From contig NZ_VUMS01000001.1 of the NCBI RefSeq assembly GCF_009696065.1, positions 124,001-188,000 on the forward strand: 64,000 bases of DNA, read 5' to 3'. This stretch comes from Oliverpabstia intestinalis (lineage in GTDB: Bacteria; Bacillota; Clostridia; Lachnospirales; Lachnospiraceae). This document shows positions 49,072 to 57,374 of the stretch, in pieces; position 1 is the first letter of the stretch, and the number at the start of each line of letters is the position of its first letter. Below the pieces are notes generated by a model. The model was not told where the DNA came from and did no database searches. It was given only the letters and a program-made list of their open reading frames with translations. The translations under genes were made by a program, and so were the position numbers.

Positions 49072-50022
49072 ATGGCAAAGTATATTTTCAAACGTATTCT
49101 TACTGCGATCCCACTGATCATCGTGATCACGATCCTGTGTTTTTCTCTGATTCATCTGGCACCGTATGATGCAATTGATGCCATGACAACTCCAAAGATG
49201 TCTCCGGAGATGGTACAGATGATCCGTGAAAAATACGGCTATGATCAGCCGGTCTATGTGCAGTATATCCGCTGGCTGGAAGGAATCCTGAATGGAAACT
49301 TCGGCTATTCTATCGTGACAAAAACGAATATTTTCGATGAGCTGGCGACAAGAATCCCGAACACGATCAAGCTGGTGCTGCCGTCTTATCTGACTGCCTA
49401 TGTGATCTCAATCGTGCTGGGCCTGGTGGCCGGTTCTCACAAAAACAAATGGCTGGACAAACTGATCGACGGGATCTGTTCCCTGTGGATCGCGATGCCG
49501 ACTTTCTGGGTAGCGATGCTCTTTATCTATCTGTTCGGCTATAAACTGCGGATCTTTCCGATCCTTGGGATGCATACGGTAGGCGTGAATACTTTGTCTG
49601 ATTTCCTGCTGCATTTTATCACACCGTATATGGTGCTGACACTGGCATTTATCCCGGACAATGTGCGTTATGTGCGTTCTTCCACGATCACACAGTACTC
49701 CGAGGATTATGTTATGGTACAGAAGGCATTTGGCGCTTCCAAAGCAGAGATCATGTTCAAACATGTCTGTAAGAACGTACTGCTTCCGGTTATCACAAAA
49801 CTGGGTATGGCATTGCCAACGCTGGTAACAGGTGCGGTTATCACGGAAACCGTATTCAGCTGGCCGGGTATCGGACCGTATTTTATCAAGGCGGTACAGG
49901 GTATGGACTATCCGATTGTTATGATCGTTTTGATATTGTCTTCCACACTGGTAGTCCTGGGAAACCTGCTGTCCGATATTTTATACTGCGTGACAGATCC
50001 GCGTATCAGAAAGATGGGGTAA
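49072..50022 (+). CDS. Peptide ABC transporter permease (DppB type)
   Basis: A 316-residue permease with six helices. The N-terminus AKYIFKRILTAIPLIIVITI and the early YGYDQPVYVQYIRWL are characteristic of DppB/OppB, and the coupling loop lies near VQKAFGASKAEIMFKHV. AGGAGAAA is upstream. It pairs with the DppC-type permease 4 bp downstream. Confidence 0.95.
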   Translation: MAKYIFKRILTAIPLIIVITILCFSLIHLAPYDAIDAMTTPKMSPEMVQMIREKYGYDQPVYVQYIRWLEGILNGNFGYSIVTKTNIFDELATRIPNTIKLVLPSYLTAYVISIVLGLVAGSHKNKWLDKLIDGICSLWIAMPTFWVAMLFIYLFGYKLRIFPILGMHTVGVNTLSDFLLHFITPYMVLTLAFIPDNVRYVRSSTITQYSEDYVMVQKAFGASKAEIMFKHVCKNVLLPVITKLGMALPTLVTGAVITETVFSWPGIGPYFIKAVQGMDYPIVMIVLILSSTLVVLGNLLSDILYCVTDPRIRKMG

Positions 50023-50026
50023 TCGT

Positions 50027-50893
50027 ATGGCAATGAATCATTCTCAAAAAAAACGTCTGGAAAATGTCTGGGAGGCATTAAAACACGACAAAATCGCAAT
50101 ATTTTCTATTATCTTCCTTGCACTGATCCTGATATTATCCTTACTGGCTCCGGTACTCCCGCTGGAACCGAATAAAACCGATGTCGCTCATATGTTAGAG
50201 GCACCAAGCAGTGCCCATATTTTCGGAACCGATGAAGTGGGTCGTGATTATCTGGCACGTGTTATCTACGGAGGACGTGTGTCCCTGCTGGTCGGCGTGC
50301 TTGCCATGCTGATGAGTGTGACCATCGGTGTCACTGTTGGGATCCTTGCCGGTTATCTCGGCGGTATCATAGATGGTATCCTGATGCGGATCGTTGACAT
50401 TCTGCAGTCCATTCCGTGGCTGATTCTGGTTACAGTTATCAGTATTTTCTTCAAACAGGGACTGGTGTCCATTATTATCGTGATCGGATTCTTCTCCTGG
50501 ATGGAAATTGCCCGCCTGGTGCGTGCGGAGGTTATGTCCGTCAAAGAGAGGGAGTACGTCCTCTATGCGGACTTTGCCGGCGTGCCGTTATTTAAAATGG
50601 TACTCCGTCATCTGATTCCTTCGGTACTGCCGACGATCATCATCGCAGCGACCACCAGTATCTCCAATGCGATCATGACAGAGTCATCCCTGAGTTTCTT
50701 AGGGATAGGTATTCAGGAACCGCTGTCTTCCTGGGGAAAATTACTGCAGAGTGCGCAGAGTAACCTGCAGAATGCCGTTTACATGGCGATCATCCCCGGT
50801 CTTTTGATCATGCTGACCATCTTTGCGTTCAACAAACTGGGCAATCTGCTTCGGATCTATGTAGATCCCCGTGTCATGGACGCAGGCAAATAG
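50027..50893 (+). CDS. Peptide ABC transporter permease (DppC type)
   Basis: A 288-residue permease with six helices. HIFGTDEVGRDYLARVIYGG is the diagnostic DppC/OppC motif, and AEVMSVKEREYVLYADFAGV is the coupling-loop region. The start has GATGGGG upstream and is 4 bp from the dppB-like stop. Confidence 0.95.
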   Translation: MAMNHSQKKRLENVWEALKHDKIAIFSIIFLALILILSLLAPVLPLEPNKTDVAHMLEAPSSAHIFGTDEVGRDYLARVIYGGRVSLLVGVLAMLMSVTIGVTVGILAGYLGGIIDGILMRIVDILQSIPWLILVTVISIFFKQGLVSIIIVIGFFSWMEIARLVRAEVMSVKEREYVLYADFAGVPLFKMVLRHLIPSVLPTIIIAATTSISNAIMTESSLSFLGIGIQEPLSSWGKLLQSAQSNLQNAVYMAIIPGLLIMLTIFAFNKLGNLLRIYVDPRVMDAGK

Positions 50894-50904
50894 GAGGAGT
50901 GGAG

Positions 50905-51915
50905 ATGAAAGAAAACAGAGTATTAACCATAGACAATCTGACCACTACGTTTGAGAGTCACAAACAGAAGATTCAGGCGGTGCGCGGTGTCTCCCTCCAT
51001 GTGGATGAAGGAGATATTCTGGCTATTGTAGGAGAGTCCGGAAGTGGGAAAAGTGTAACTATGAAGTCGGTCATGGGACTTCTCGGAGAAAATGCAGATG
51101 TGCAGGCAGATCATCTGGAACTGCTGCAGAAGGATCTGCTGTCCATGTCTGAAAAAGAAAAACGGAAAATGCGTGGAAAAGATATGGCAATGATCTTTCA
51201 GGATCCGATGACTGCCCTGAATCCGCTGAAAAAGATCGGGTATCATATGATCGAGGTACTCCGACGTCATCAGAACCTGAGCAAGGCAGAAGCAAGAAAA
51301 GTAGCCATCGATATGCTGGGAAAGGTAGGAATCCCGTCGGCAGAAAGCCGGATGGATCAGTATCCCCATGAATTTTCCGGTGGTATGAGACAGCGTGTCA
51401 TGATCGCAATGGCACTGTGTTGCCAGCCGCGGCTGCTGATCGCCGATGAACCGACAACCGCACTGGATGTAACCATCCAGGCGCAGATTCTGCAGCTTCT
51501 CAAACAGTTAAATGAAAATGAGCAGATGAATATTATTCTGATCACCCACGATCTCGGGGTGGTAGCTTCTCTGGCGAAACGGATCGAAGTGATGTACGGG
51601 GGTCTGATCATGGAAGAGGGAACCACAGAAGAGATCTTCGAACATCCGACCCATCCGTACACGAGAGCACTGCTTCATGCGATTCCAAAATGTGAGAGCG
51701 GATGTCGGGAACGCCTCGAACCGATCCCGGGTATGGCACCGTCTCTGGCGAATCCGCCGGCGGGATGTCCATTTGTGACCCGCTGCCGGTTTGCATGTGA
51801 GGAATGTAAGAAAGGGATCCCGTCCATGCGGGCATATTCCGATACCCAGTCCTCCAGATGTATCTTCACAAAAGAAGAACTGGACGAGAAAGAGAAGAAA
51901 GAAGAGGAGAAATAA
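50905..51915 (+). CDS. Peptide ABC transporter ATPase (DppD type)
   Basis: A 336-residue ATPase with Walker A GESGSGKS, signature FSGGMRQR and Walker [13 protein letters not shown]. The C-terminal [17 protein letters not shown] and the four-Cys segment ([14 protein letters not shown]) fit the iron-sulfur-binding tail found in many DppD/OppD proteins. The ATG at 50905 follows AGGAGG at seven bases and is preferred over the GTG at 50899. Confidence 0.94.
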   Translation: MKENRVLTIDNLTTTFESHKQKIQAVRGVSLHVDEGDILAIVGESGSGKSVTMKSVMGLLGENADVQADHLELLQKDLLSMSEKEKRKMRGKDMAMIFQDPMTALNPLKKIGYHMIEVLRRHQNLSKAEARKVAIDMLGKVGIPSAESRMDQYPHEFSGGMRQRVMIAMALCCQPRLLIADEPTTALDVTIQAQILQLLKQLNENEQMNIILITHDLGVVASLAKRIEVMYGGLIMEEGTTEEIFEHPTHPYTRALLHAIPKCESGCRERLEPIPGMAPSLANPPAGCPFVTRCRFACEECKKGIPSMRAYSDTQSSRCIFTKEELDEKEKKEEEK

Positions 51916-51916
51916 T

Positions 51917-52894
51917 ATGGAAACAAAAGAACAATATCTTCTGGAAGCGAAGAATCTGTCCAAGTATTTCCCGGTCAAAAATTTCTTCGGAAAACTGGTA
52001 CAGGAAGTACGGGCGGTGGACCGCGTGAACCTTTCTATTAAAAAAGGAGAAACCTTCGGTCTGGTGGGAGAGTCCGGTTGTGGAAAGTCCACACTGGGAC
52101 GTACTCTGATCCGTATGTATGAGCCGACCGATGGAATCTTAACCTACGACGGTTACGACATCACAAAGACAAAAGGTAAAGAACTCCTTGCATATCATAA
52201 GAGAATGCAGATTATTTTTCAGGATCCTTATTCTGCGTTGGATCCCCATCAGAATGTAAGAGAAATCATGGCTGAACCGATATCTGTCTTTGAAAAACTT
52301 CCGGAAAAAGAGATGGATGAGCGGATTGTAAGCCTTCTTGAAAAAGTAGGTATGAAGGCAGACGATATGGAAAAATATGCCTATGAGTTTTCCGGCGGAC
52401 AGCGTCAGCGTATCGGTATCGCAAGAGCCTTATCCGTCAATCCGGAATTCCTGCTCTGCGATGAGCCGATCTCCGCACTGGACGTATCGATCCAGGCACA
52501 GGTTGTCAACGTGCTGGAAGATCTGCAGCAGGAACTGGGACTGACTTACCTGTTTGTGGCACATGATCTGTCCATGGTGCGCCATATCTCCGACAGGATT
52601 GGTGTGATGTACCTTGGTAAGATTGTGGAGAGCGGAGAAAGCGATGAAGTGTATGACAATCCATGCCACCCATACACCCGGGCATTGCTGGCCTCCATTC
52701 CGATCGCAGATCCCAAGCGGGCACTCAGTCTGGAACACTGCGGCATCGAGGGAGATCTTCCGAGTCCGTTGCATGTTCCGTCCGGCTGTCGTTTCCATAC
52801 ACGCTGTCCTTACGCGACCGATCAGTGCAGACAGCAGGAACCGGAACTGGAAGAGAGAACACCGGGCCATATGGTGGCATGCTGGAAAAAATAA
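51917..52894 (+). CDS. Peptide ABC transporter ATPase (DppF type)
   Basis: A 325-residue ATPase with Walker [10 protein letters not shown], signature FSGGQRQR and Walker [28 protein letters not shown] and the Cys-containing [15 protein letters not shown] tail are typical of DppF. The start follows GAAGAGGAG and is one base after the dppD-like stop; a long upstream in-frame extension overlapping the previous gene is rejected. Confidence 0.95.
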   Translation: METKEQYLLEAKNLSKYFPVKNFFGKLVQEVRAVDRVNLSIKKGETFGLVGESGCGKSTLGRTLIRMYEPTDGILTYDGYDITKTKGKELLAYHKRMQIIFQDPYSALDPHQNVREIMAEPISVFEKLPEKEMDERIVSLLEKVGMKADDMEKYAYEFSGGQRQRIGIARALSVNPEFLLCDEPISALDVSIQAQVVNVLEDLQQELGLTYLFVAHDLSMVRHISDRIGVMYLGKIVESGESDEVYDNPCHPYTRALLASIPIADPKRALSLEHCGIEGDLPSPLHVPSGCRFHTRCPYATDQCRQQEPELEERTPGHMVACWKK

Positions 52895-52918
52895 AAAGAG
52901 TGAGGAACAGATAGAAAT

Positions 52919-54196
52919 ATGCTTTCAAAAGAATATTACCGAACTTATGTCCAGATCCTGAAAGATGAACTGGTGCCGGCGATGGGATGTACCGAGCCTA
53001 TCGCCATCGCTTATGCGGGAGCTGTTGCCAGAAAGACACTGGGAGCCCTTCCAGAGCGGGTGGAGGTTGCGGTCAGCCGAAATATTATAAAAAATGTAAA
53101 AAGCGTGGTTGTTCCACATACCGGTGGACTGCGTGGAATCGAAGCCGCCGCAGCTGCCGGAATCGTGGCAGGAGATGCTGCGAAGGAACTGGAGGTCATC
53201 TCCCATGTGGAACAGGAAGACATCGAAGTAATGGGAACCTTCCTGAAGGAAGTTCCGTGCAGTGTCTGTGAGGCATCCTCTGATCTGATCTTTGATATTC
53301 AGATTACTTTATATCACGGAGAAGATAGAGCGAGTGTACGGATCACCGATTTCCACACGAATCTGGTGCATGTGTCCAGAAACGGGGAGATTCTTCTGGC
53401 AAAAGAGATTACCGGAAAAGAAGAATCCGCACTGGCAGACAAATCGACGCTTACCATAGAAAAAATCTTTGCATTTGCAAAGGAAGTGGACCTTGCAGAT
53501 GTCCGTGAAGTACTGGAACGTCAGGTTCGTTACAACATGGCGATCGCCGAGGAAGGGCTCTGTGGTAATTATGGAGCCAATATCGGAAAGGTCCTGTTGG
53601 CCACTTACGGCGATCAGGATGTCAAGGTGCGCGCCAAAGCCATGGCGGCTGCCGGTTCCGATGCAAGAATGAACGGCTGTGAACTTCCGGTAGTGATCAA
53701 TTCCGGAAGCGGCAACCAGGGAATCACAGCTTCTGTCCCGATCGTGGTTTTTGCAAAAGAACTGCAGGTATCGGAAGAGACGATGTACCGGGCTCTGGTG
53801 ATCTCAAATTTGGCAACGATCCATATCAAAGAAGGAATCGGCAGACTTTCCGCATACTGCGGTGCAGTAGGAGCCGGATGTGGCTGTGGCGCAGGGATCG
53901 CCTACCTGTACGGAGACGGCAAGAAGGAGGGCGAGCATGCCATTGTCAACGGTCTTGCCATTGTATCAGGTATGATCTGCGACGGAGCGAAAGCATCCTG
54001 CGCAGCGAAGATCGCATCCTCTGTAGACGCGGGAATCCTTGGTTACTTTATGTATAAGAACGGACAGCAGTTTATCGGCGGTGACGGTATCGTAAAAAAA
54101 GGAGTGGAAAATACGATCCGCTGTGTTGGTAAACTGGCATCTGAAGGTATGCTTGAGACAGACCGGGAGATCGTGCATCTGATGATCCACGGATAA
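52919..54196 (+). CDS. L-cysteine desulfidase family protein (CyuA/UPF0597)
   Basis: A 425-residue protein of the CyuA (YhaM)/MJ1025 family, related to the alpha part of iron-sulfur L-serine dehydratases. These enzymes degrade L-cysteine to pyruvate, ammonia and sulfide using a 4Fe-4S cluster. Conserved blocks are PAMGCTEPIAIAYA (Cys24), NSGSGNQGITASVPIVVFA and YCGAVGAGCGCGAGIAYL, and DGAKASCAAKIASSVDAG with the last Cys. It is 24 bp after the dppF-like gene and probably in its operon. This suggests that the imported peptides supply cysteine or serine. Ribosome site is GAGGAACAG-like and weak. Confidence 0.85.
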   Translation: MLSKEYYRTYVQILKDELVPAMGCTEPIAIAYAGAVARKTLGALPERVEVAVSRNIIKNVKSVVVPHTGGLRGIEAAAAAGIVAGDAAKELEVISHVEQEDIEVMGTFLKEVPCSVCEASSDLIFDIQITLYHGEDRASVRITDFHTNLVHVSRNGEILLAKEITGKEESALADKSTLTIEKIFAFAKEVDLADVREVLERQVRYNMAIAEEGLCGNYGANIGKVLLATYGDQDVKVRAKAMAAAGSDARMNGCELPVVINSGSGNQGITASVPIVVFAKELQVSEETMYRALVISNLATIHIKEGIGRLSAYCGAVGAGCGCGAGIAYLYGDGKKEGEHAIVNGLAIVSGMICDGAKASCAAKIASSVDAGILGYFMYKNGQQFIGGDGIVKKGVENTIRCVGKLASEGMLETDREIVHLMIHG

Positions 54197-54210
54197 TACA
54201 TACAAAAAAG

Positions 54211-54352
54211 GTAACTGTTCAGTACCTTCACAGTTACGAGTCAAAATGCATTTAAAATCACCTTCGGTGATGGCATTTTGACTTGTATGTCTCGGGATTT
54301 TGGCATATTCATGCCAAAACACCTCGCGGGATATTACTTACTGAATAGTTAC
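54211..54352 (+). repeat. 142-bp dispersed element
   Basis: It begins GTAACTGTTCAG and ends CTGAATAGTTAC, giving inverted ends. Inside are three dyads: GTAACTGT/ACAGTTAC, GTCAAAATGC/GCATTTTGAC (54240-54273 area) and TTTTGGCAT/ATGCCAAAA, then ACACCTCGCGGGATATTAC. It has the same 142-bp length as the reverse copy at 26071-26212. It follows the desulfidase stop closely and may act as the operon end. Confidence 0.7.
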
Positions 54353-54487
54353 CAAAAAAGCTCTTTTTGCATGAAAAAACGGTTAGTTATATAAAACCGC
54401 AAAGGCAAAGGGGGCTTTACTTTTTTTACAAAACGTGATAAAAGTATAGAGGAGTAACTATTCGGTAAAAATATCCTGTGAGTTTCT
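54353..54487 (+). other. Gap between repeats, nothing recognised
   Basis: AT-rich stretch between the 142-bp element and the MITE. I find no gene, hairpin terminator or confident promoter here. Confidence 0.5.
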
Positions 54488-54649
54488 AGAGCGTGTTTGA
54501 AAAAGGCTTTTCGTGAACTGCAAGTCCCAGTTTGTGGGAGATTTTATCCGAATGAGGGCGGCGTAGCGGGCTACGGCAACCGAATGAGGGTAAAATCTCC
54601 CGCAAAGTGGGGCTTGCAGATTGCGGAAATGATTTTTCAGACACGCTCT
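54488..54649 (-). mobile_element. 162-bp MITE, copy 2
   Basis: Full-length reverse copy of the element at 25005-25166 with ends AGAGCGTGTTTGAAAAA and TTTTTCAGACACGCTCT. Both copies have the same length. It is bounded by CT on the left and AG on the right (CTAGAGCG and CGCTCTAG), compatible with a TA-type target. Confidence 0.88.
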
Positions 54650-54694
54650 AGGGCAGGGAACTGTCGAAAGTCCGGGATATGCAGACAAAAATTC

Positions 54695-54724
54695 AGGGCT
54701 GTTTTCTCTAAAACAGCCCTTTTT
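54695..54724 (+). terminator. Terminator-like hairpin upstream of the COG0523 genes
   Basis: AGGGCTGTTTT and AAAACAGCCCT pair perfectly around CTCT, and five T follow. It lies only 25 bp before the gene start, so it either blocks read-through or serves as an attenuator. Confidence 0.75.
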
Positions 54725-54749
54725 GGGCGTTTTTCAGGAGGTAAAAAAC

Positions 54750-55835
54750 ATGACAAAGATTGACATTATTTCAGGATTTTTAGGAGCCGGAAAAACAACA
54801 CTGATTAAAAAACTGCTTTCTGAAGCTTTAAAAGGCGAGCAGGTAGTGCTGATTGAAAATGAATTTGGAGAGATCGGTATTGACGGAGGATTTTTAAAAG
54901 ACTCCGGTATCGAGATCCGTGAGATGAACTCCGGATGTATCTGCTGTTCTCTGGTAGGTGATTTCGGAACTTCTCTGAAAGAAGTGATTACAACGTATCA
55001 TCCGGATCGTATCATCATCGAGCCGTCAGGTGTGGGCAAACTGTCTGATGTCATCAAAGCGGTAAAAGGTGTGGATGTGGACTGTGAGATCAGCCTGAAC
55101 AGCTATACAACGGTAGCAGATGTAAACAAATGTAAAATGTATATGAGAAACTTCGGTGAGTTCTTCGAGAACCAGTTACAGTATGCAAGAACGATTATTC
55201 TGAGCCGTACCGATACACCGAAGGCTACCGAAGAGAAAGTAGCCAAAGCAGTCGCTCTGATCCGCGAAGTGAACAAGGATGCAGTGATCATCACCACTCC
55301 AATCGAAAAACTGGACGGTGCACAGATTCTGGAAGCTATGGAGCAGGGCAGAGAAGAAGACGAAGATTTCTGCCCGGTATGCGGTGGACACCACGATCAT
55401 GATCATCACCATGACGGCGAGTGCGGATGCGGACATGATCATGACCATGAACATCATCATGACGGCGAGTGCGGATGCGGACATGATCATGACCATGAAC
55501 ATCATCATGACGGCGAGTGCGGATGTGGACATGACCACCACCATCACCATGCGGATGAAGTATTTACAAGCTGGGGTCGTGAGACTGCTAAGAAATATAC
55601 AAAAGAAGAGATCGAAGCTGCACTGAAGAAACTGTCAGAAGCAGAAGATCTTGGTGTGATCCTTCGTGCTAAAGGTATGGTGGACGGAAAAGACGGACAG
55701 TGGATCTACTTTGATATGGTTCCGGAAGAGTATGAGGTACGCACCGGTACTCCACAGATCACAGGTAAGATCTGTGTGATCGGTTCCAAGATGGCAGAAG
55801 ACAAAATTGCTGAAATTTTTGGAGTGAATGAGTAA
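54750..55835 (+). CDS. COG0523 metal-handling GTPase with His/Cys repeat block
   Basis: A 361-residue CobW/YjiA-type G3E GTPase, a family that delivers zinc, cobalt, nickel or other metals. P-loop GFLGAGKTT (residues 9-17), the metal-binding CxCC motif at Cys63, Cys65, Cys66 (GCICCS), EPSGVGKLSDV and SRTD-type guanine recognition are visible. Between the GTPase and C-terminal domains is a metal-binding insert: CPVCGGHHDHD followed by three copies of a 16-residue HHHDGECGCGHDHDHE-like repeat. The start at 54750 follows AGGAGG. Its stop overlaps the start of a second G3E-type gene (TAATG). Confidence 0.93.
   Translation: MTKIDIISGFLGAGKTTLIKKLLSEALKGEQVVLIENEFGEIGIDGGFLKDSGIEIREMNSGCICCSLVGDFGTSLKEVITTYHPDRIIIEPSGVGKLSDVIKAVKGVDVDCEISLNSYTTVADVNKCKMYMRNFGEFFENQLQYARTIILSRTDTPKATEEKVAKAVALIREVNKDAVIITTPIEKLDGAQILEAMEQGREEDEDFCPVCGGHHDHDHHHDGECGCGHDHDHEHHHDGECGCGHDHDHEHHHDGECGCGHDHHHHHADEVFTSWGRETAKKYTKEEIEAALKKLSEAEDLGVILRAKGMVDGKDGQWIYFDMVPEEYEVRTGTPQITGKICVIGSKMAEDKIAEIFGVNE
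55410..55553 (+). repeat. 48-bp tandem repeat encoding His/Cys units
   Basis: Copies start at 55410, 55458 and 55506 with an exact 48-bp period; the first two are nearly identical at the DNA level and the third diverges after GGATGTGG. Being a multiple of three, the array keeps the frame. Confidence 0.9.
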
Positions 55836-56785
55836 TGATGAAGAGAGATGTTCCCGTATATTTAATTACAGGATTTTTAGAGAGTGGTAAAACCCAGTTT
55901 CTGGATTTTACCATTCATCAGAGTTATTTTCAGATTCCGGACAAAACGCTTCTGATTCTCTGCGAAGAGGGAGAAGAGGAGTACGATGAGGAAAGCCTGA
56001 AAAAAATGAATACGGTGATCGAGATCATCGAAGATCCGGAAGACTTTAACGCGGATACCCTGCAGATGTTGAATAAAAAACATCATCCGGGAAGAGTTCT
56101 GGTAGAGTACAATCCGCTGTGGTCTGTAGATAAGTTCTATCAGACCGATATGCCACGTTACTGGGATCTGGCACAGCACATCGTAACCGTGGATGCCAGT
56201 ACCTTCCAGATCTATATGAACAATATGAAATCCTTGTTCATGGAGATGATCCGAAACGCGGATCTGGTAATTTTCAACCGCTGTCAGGATGAACATCCGC
56301 TGGCAAACTTCCGCCGCAGCGTCAAAGTTGTCAATTCCAGAGCGGAAGTGGTATTTGAAAATGAAGAGGGCGAGATCGACGATATTTTTCAGGATGAGAT
56401 GCCGTATGATATGAACGCGGATATCATTGATATTGAAGATATCGATTACGGTATCTGGTATGTGGATATGATGGATAATCTGAAAAAATATGTGGATAAG
56501 ACGGTTCGGTTTAAAGGACAGGTGTTGAAAAGTCGTGAGCTGAACGCAGGATTTTTCGTGCCTGGACGTATGGCGATGACCTGCTGTGCGGATGATACCC
56601 AGTTTATCGGCTATATCTGTAAGAATCCGGCAGCCAAGAGACTGCGGATCGGCAGCTGGGTAACGGTAACTGCAAAAGTTAAAGACGAATTTATGGAAGT
56701 ATACAACGGCAGAGGTCCGGTATTGTACGCAACAGAGATTGAAGCGGCAGAAAAACCGGAGCAGGAGCTGGTATACTTCGGCTGA
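55835..56785 (+). CDS. CobW-like GTPase fused to a YcgQ-like C-terminal domain
   Basis: A 316-residue protein translationally coupled to the gene before it. The N-terminal part (1-180) is G3E-like with P-loop GFLESGKTQ, but lacks the CxCC metal motif. The C-terminal part (about 215-300) reads VRFKGQVLKS, GFFVPGRMAMTCCADDTQFI and RIGSWVTVTAKVK, resembling the C-terminal OB-like domain of YcgQ/TIGR03943 (DUF1980) proteins, which normally partner the membrane protein YcgR. No membrane segment is seen. The Cys-Cys-Ala-Asp-Asp motif may bind metal. Probably works with the His-rich partner in metal delivery. Confidence 0.75.
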   Translation: MMKRDVPVYLITGFLESGKTQFLDFTIHQSYFQIPDKTLLILCEEGEEEYDEESLKKMNTVIEIIEDPEDFNADTLQMLNKKHHPGRVLVEYNPLWSVDKFYQTDMPRYWDLAQHIVTVDASTFQIYMNNMKSLFMEMIRNADLVIFNRCQDEHPLANFRRSVKVVNSRAEVVFENEEGEIDDIFQDEMPYDMNADIIDIEDIDYGIWYVDMMDNLKKYVDKTVRFKGQVLKSRELNAGFFVPGRMAMTCCADDTQFIGYICKNPAAKRLRIGSWVTVTAKVKDEFMEVYNGRGPVLYATEIEAAEKPEQELVYFG

Positions 56786-56801
56786 TGAAGGAGTTATCAT
56801 T

Positions 56802-57362
56802 ATGTATCTGATCGTAGGCCTGGGCAATCCGGGAAAACAGTATGAAAATACCCGCCATAACGTGGGATTTGACGCGGTTGATCTTCTGGTGGATGAGTAT
56901 CGCGTACCCTCTTCGGGAAAACAACATAAGGCAATGTACGGAAAGGGCGTGATCGCGGGTCAGAAAGTGATCCTGGCGAAACCGCTGACCTACATGAACC
57001 TGAGCGGGGAATCAGTGAGAGCCCTGGTAGACTATTATAAGATCGATCCGGAAGAAGAACTGATCGTGATCTATGACGATATCAGTCTGGAACCGGGAAA
57101 GATCCGGATACGGAAAAAAGGAAGTGCGGGCGGCCATAACGGGATCAAAAATATTATCGCACAGCTGGGCACCCAGAACTTCCAGAGAGTCAAAGTTGGA
57201 GTCGGAGAAAAGCCGAAGGGCTGGGATCTGGCGGATTATGTGCTGGGACACTTTTCCAAAGAAGACCGGGGACTGGTGGATGACGCGCTGAAACGCGTGG
57301 CAGGCGCCGTGGAACTGATGGTGCAGGGAGAAGTGGATCAGGCGATGAATCAGTTTAACTAG
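56802..57362 (+). CDS. pth: Peptidyl-tRNA hydrolase
   Basis: A 186-residue enzyme that recycles peptidyl-tRNA released by stalled ribosomes. It starts YLIVGLGNPGKQYENTRHNV with catalytic His19, and has KPLTYMNLSGES, DDISLEPGKIRIRKKGSAGGHNG and the basic YVLGHF region. The start at 56802 follows GAAGGAG; an ATG at 56739 in the previous gene is rejected. It is 12 bp ahead of mfd, the usual pth-mfd order in Firmicutes. Confidence 0.97.
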   Translation: MYLIVGLGNPGKQYENTRHNVGFDAVDLLVDEYRVPSSGKQHKAMYGKGVIAGQKVILAKPLTYMNLSGESVRALVDYYKIDPEEELIVIYDDISLEPGKIRIRKKGSAGGHNGIKNIIAQLGTQNFQRVKVGVGEKPKGWDLADYVLGHFSKEDRGLVDDALKRVAGAVELMVQGEVDQAMNQFN

Positions 57363-57374
57363 AAAGGGAAAACG

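Noticed and set aside
54458-54763. Open frames on both strands across 54.5-54.7 kb
   Set aside because: They lie in the 162-bp MITE; mirrored frames arise from its inverted structure and lack ribosome sites.
55176-55550. Reverse-strand frame encoding Met/Val/Ala-rich hydrophobic repeats
   Set aside because: It is the antisense of the His/Cys repeat block of the COG0523 gene.
55410-55553. Possible CRISPR-like array because of regular repeats
   Set aside because: The repeats are contiguous without spacers and encode in-frame protein repeats.
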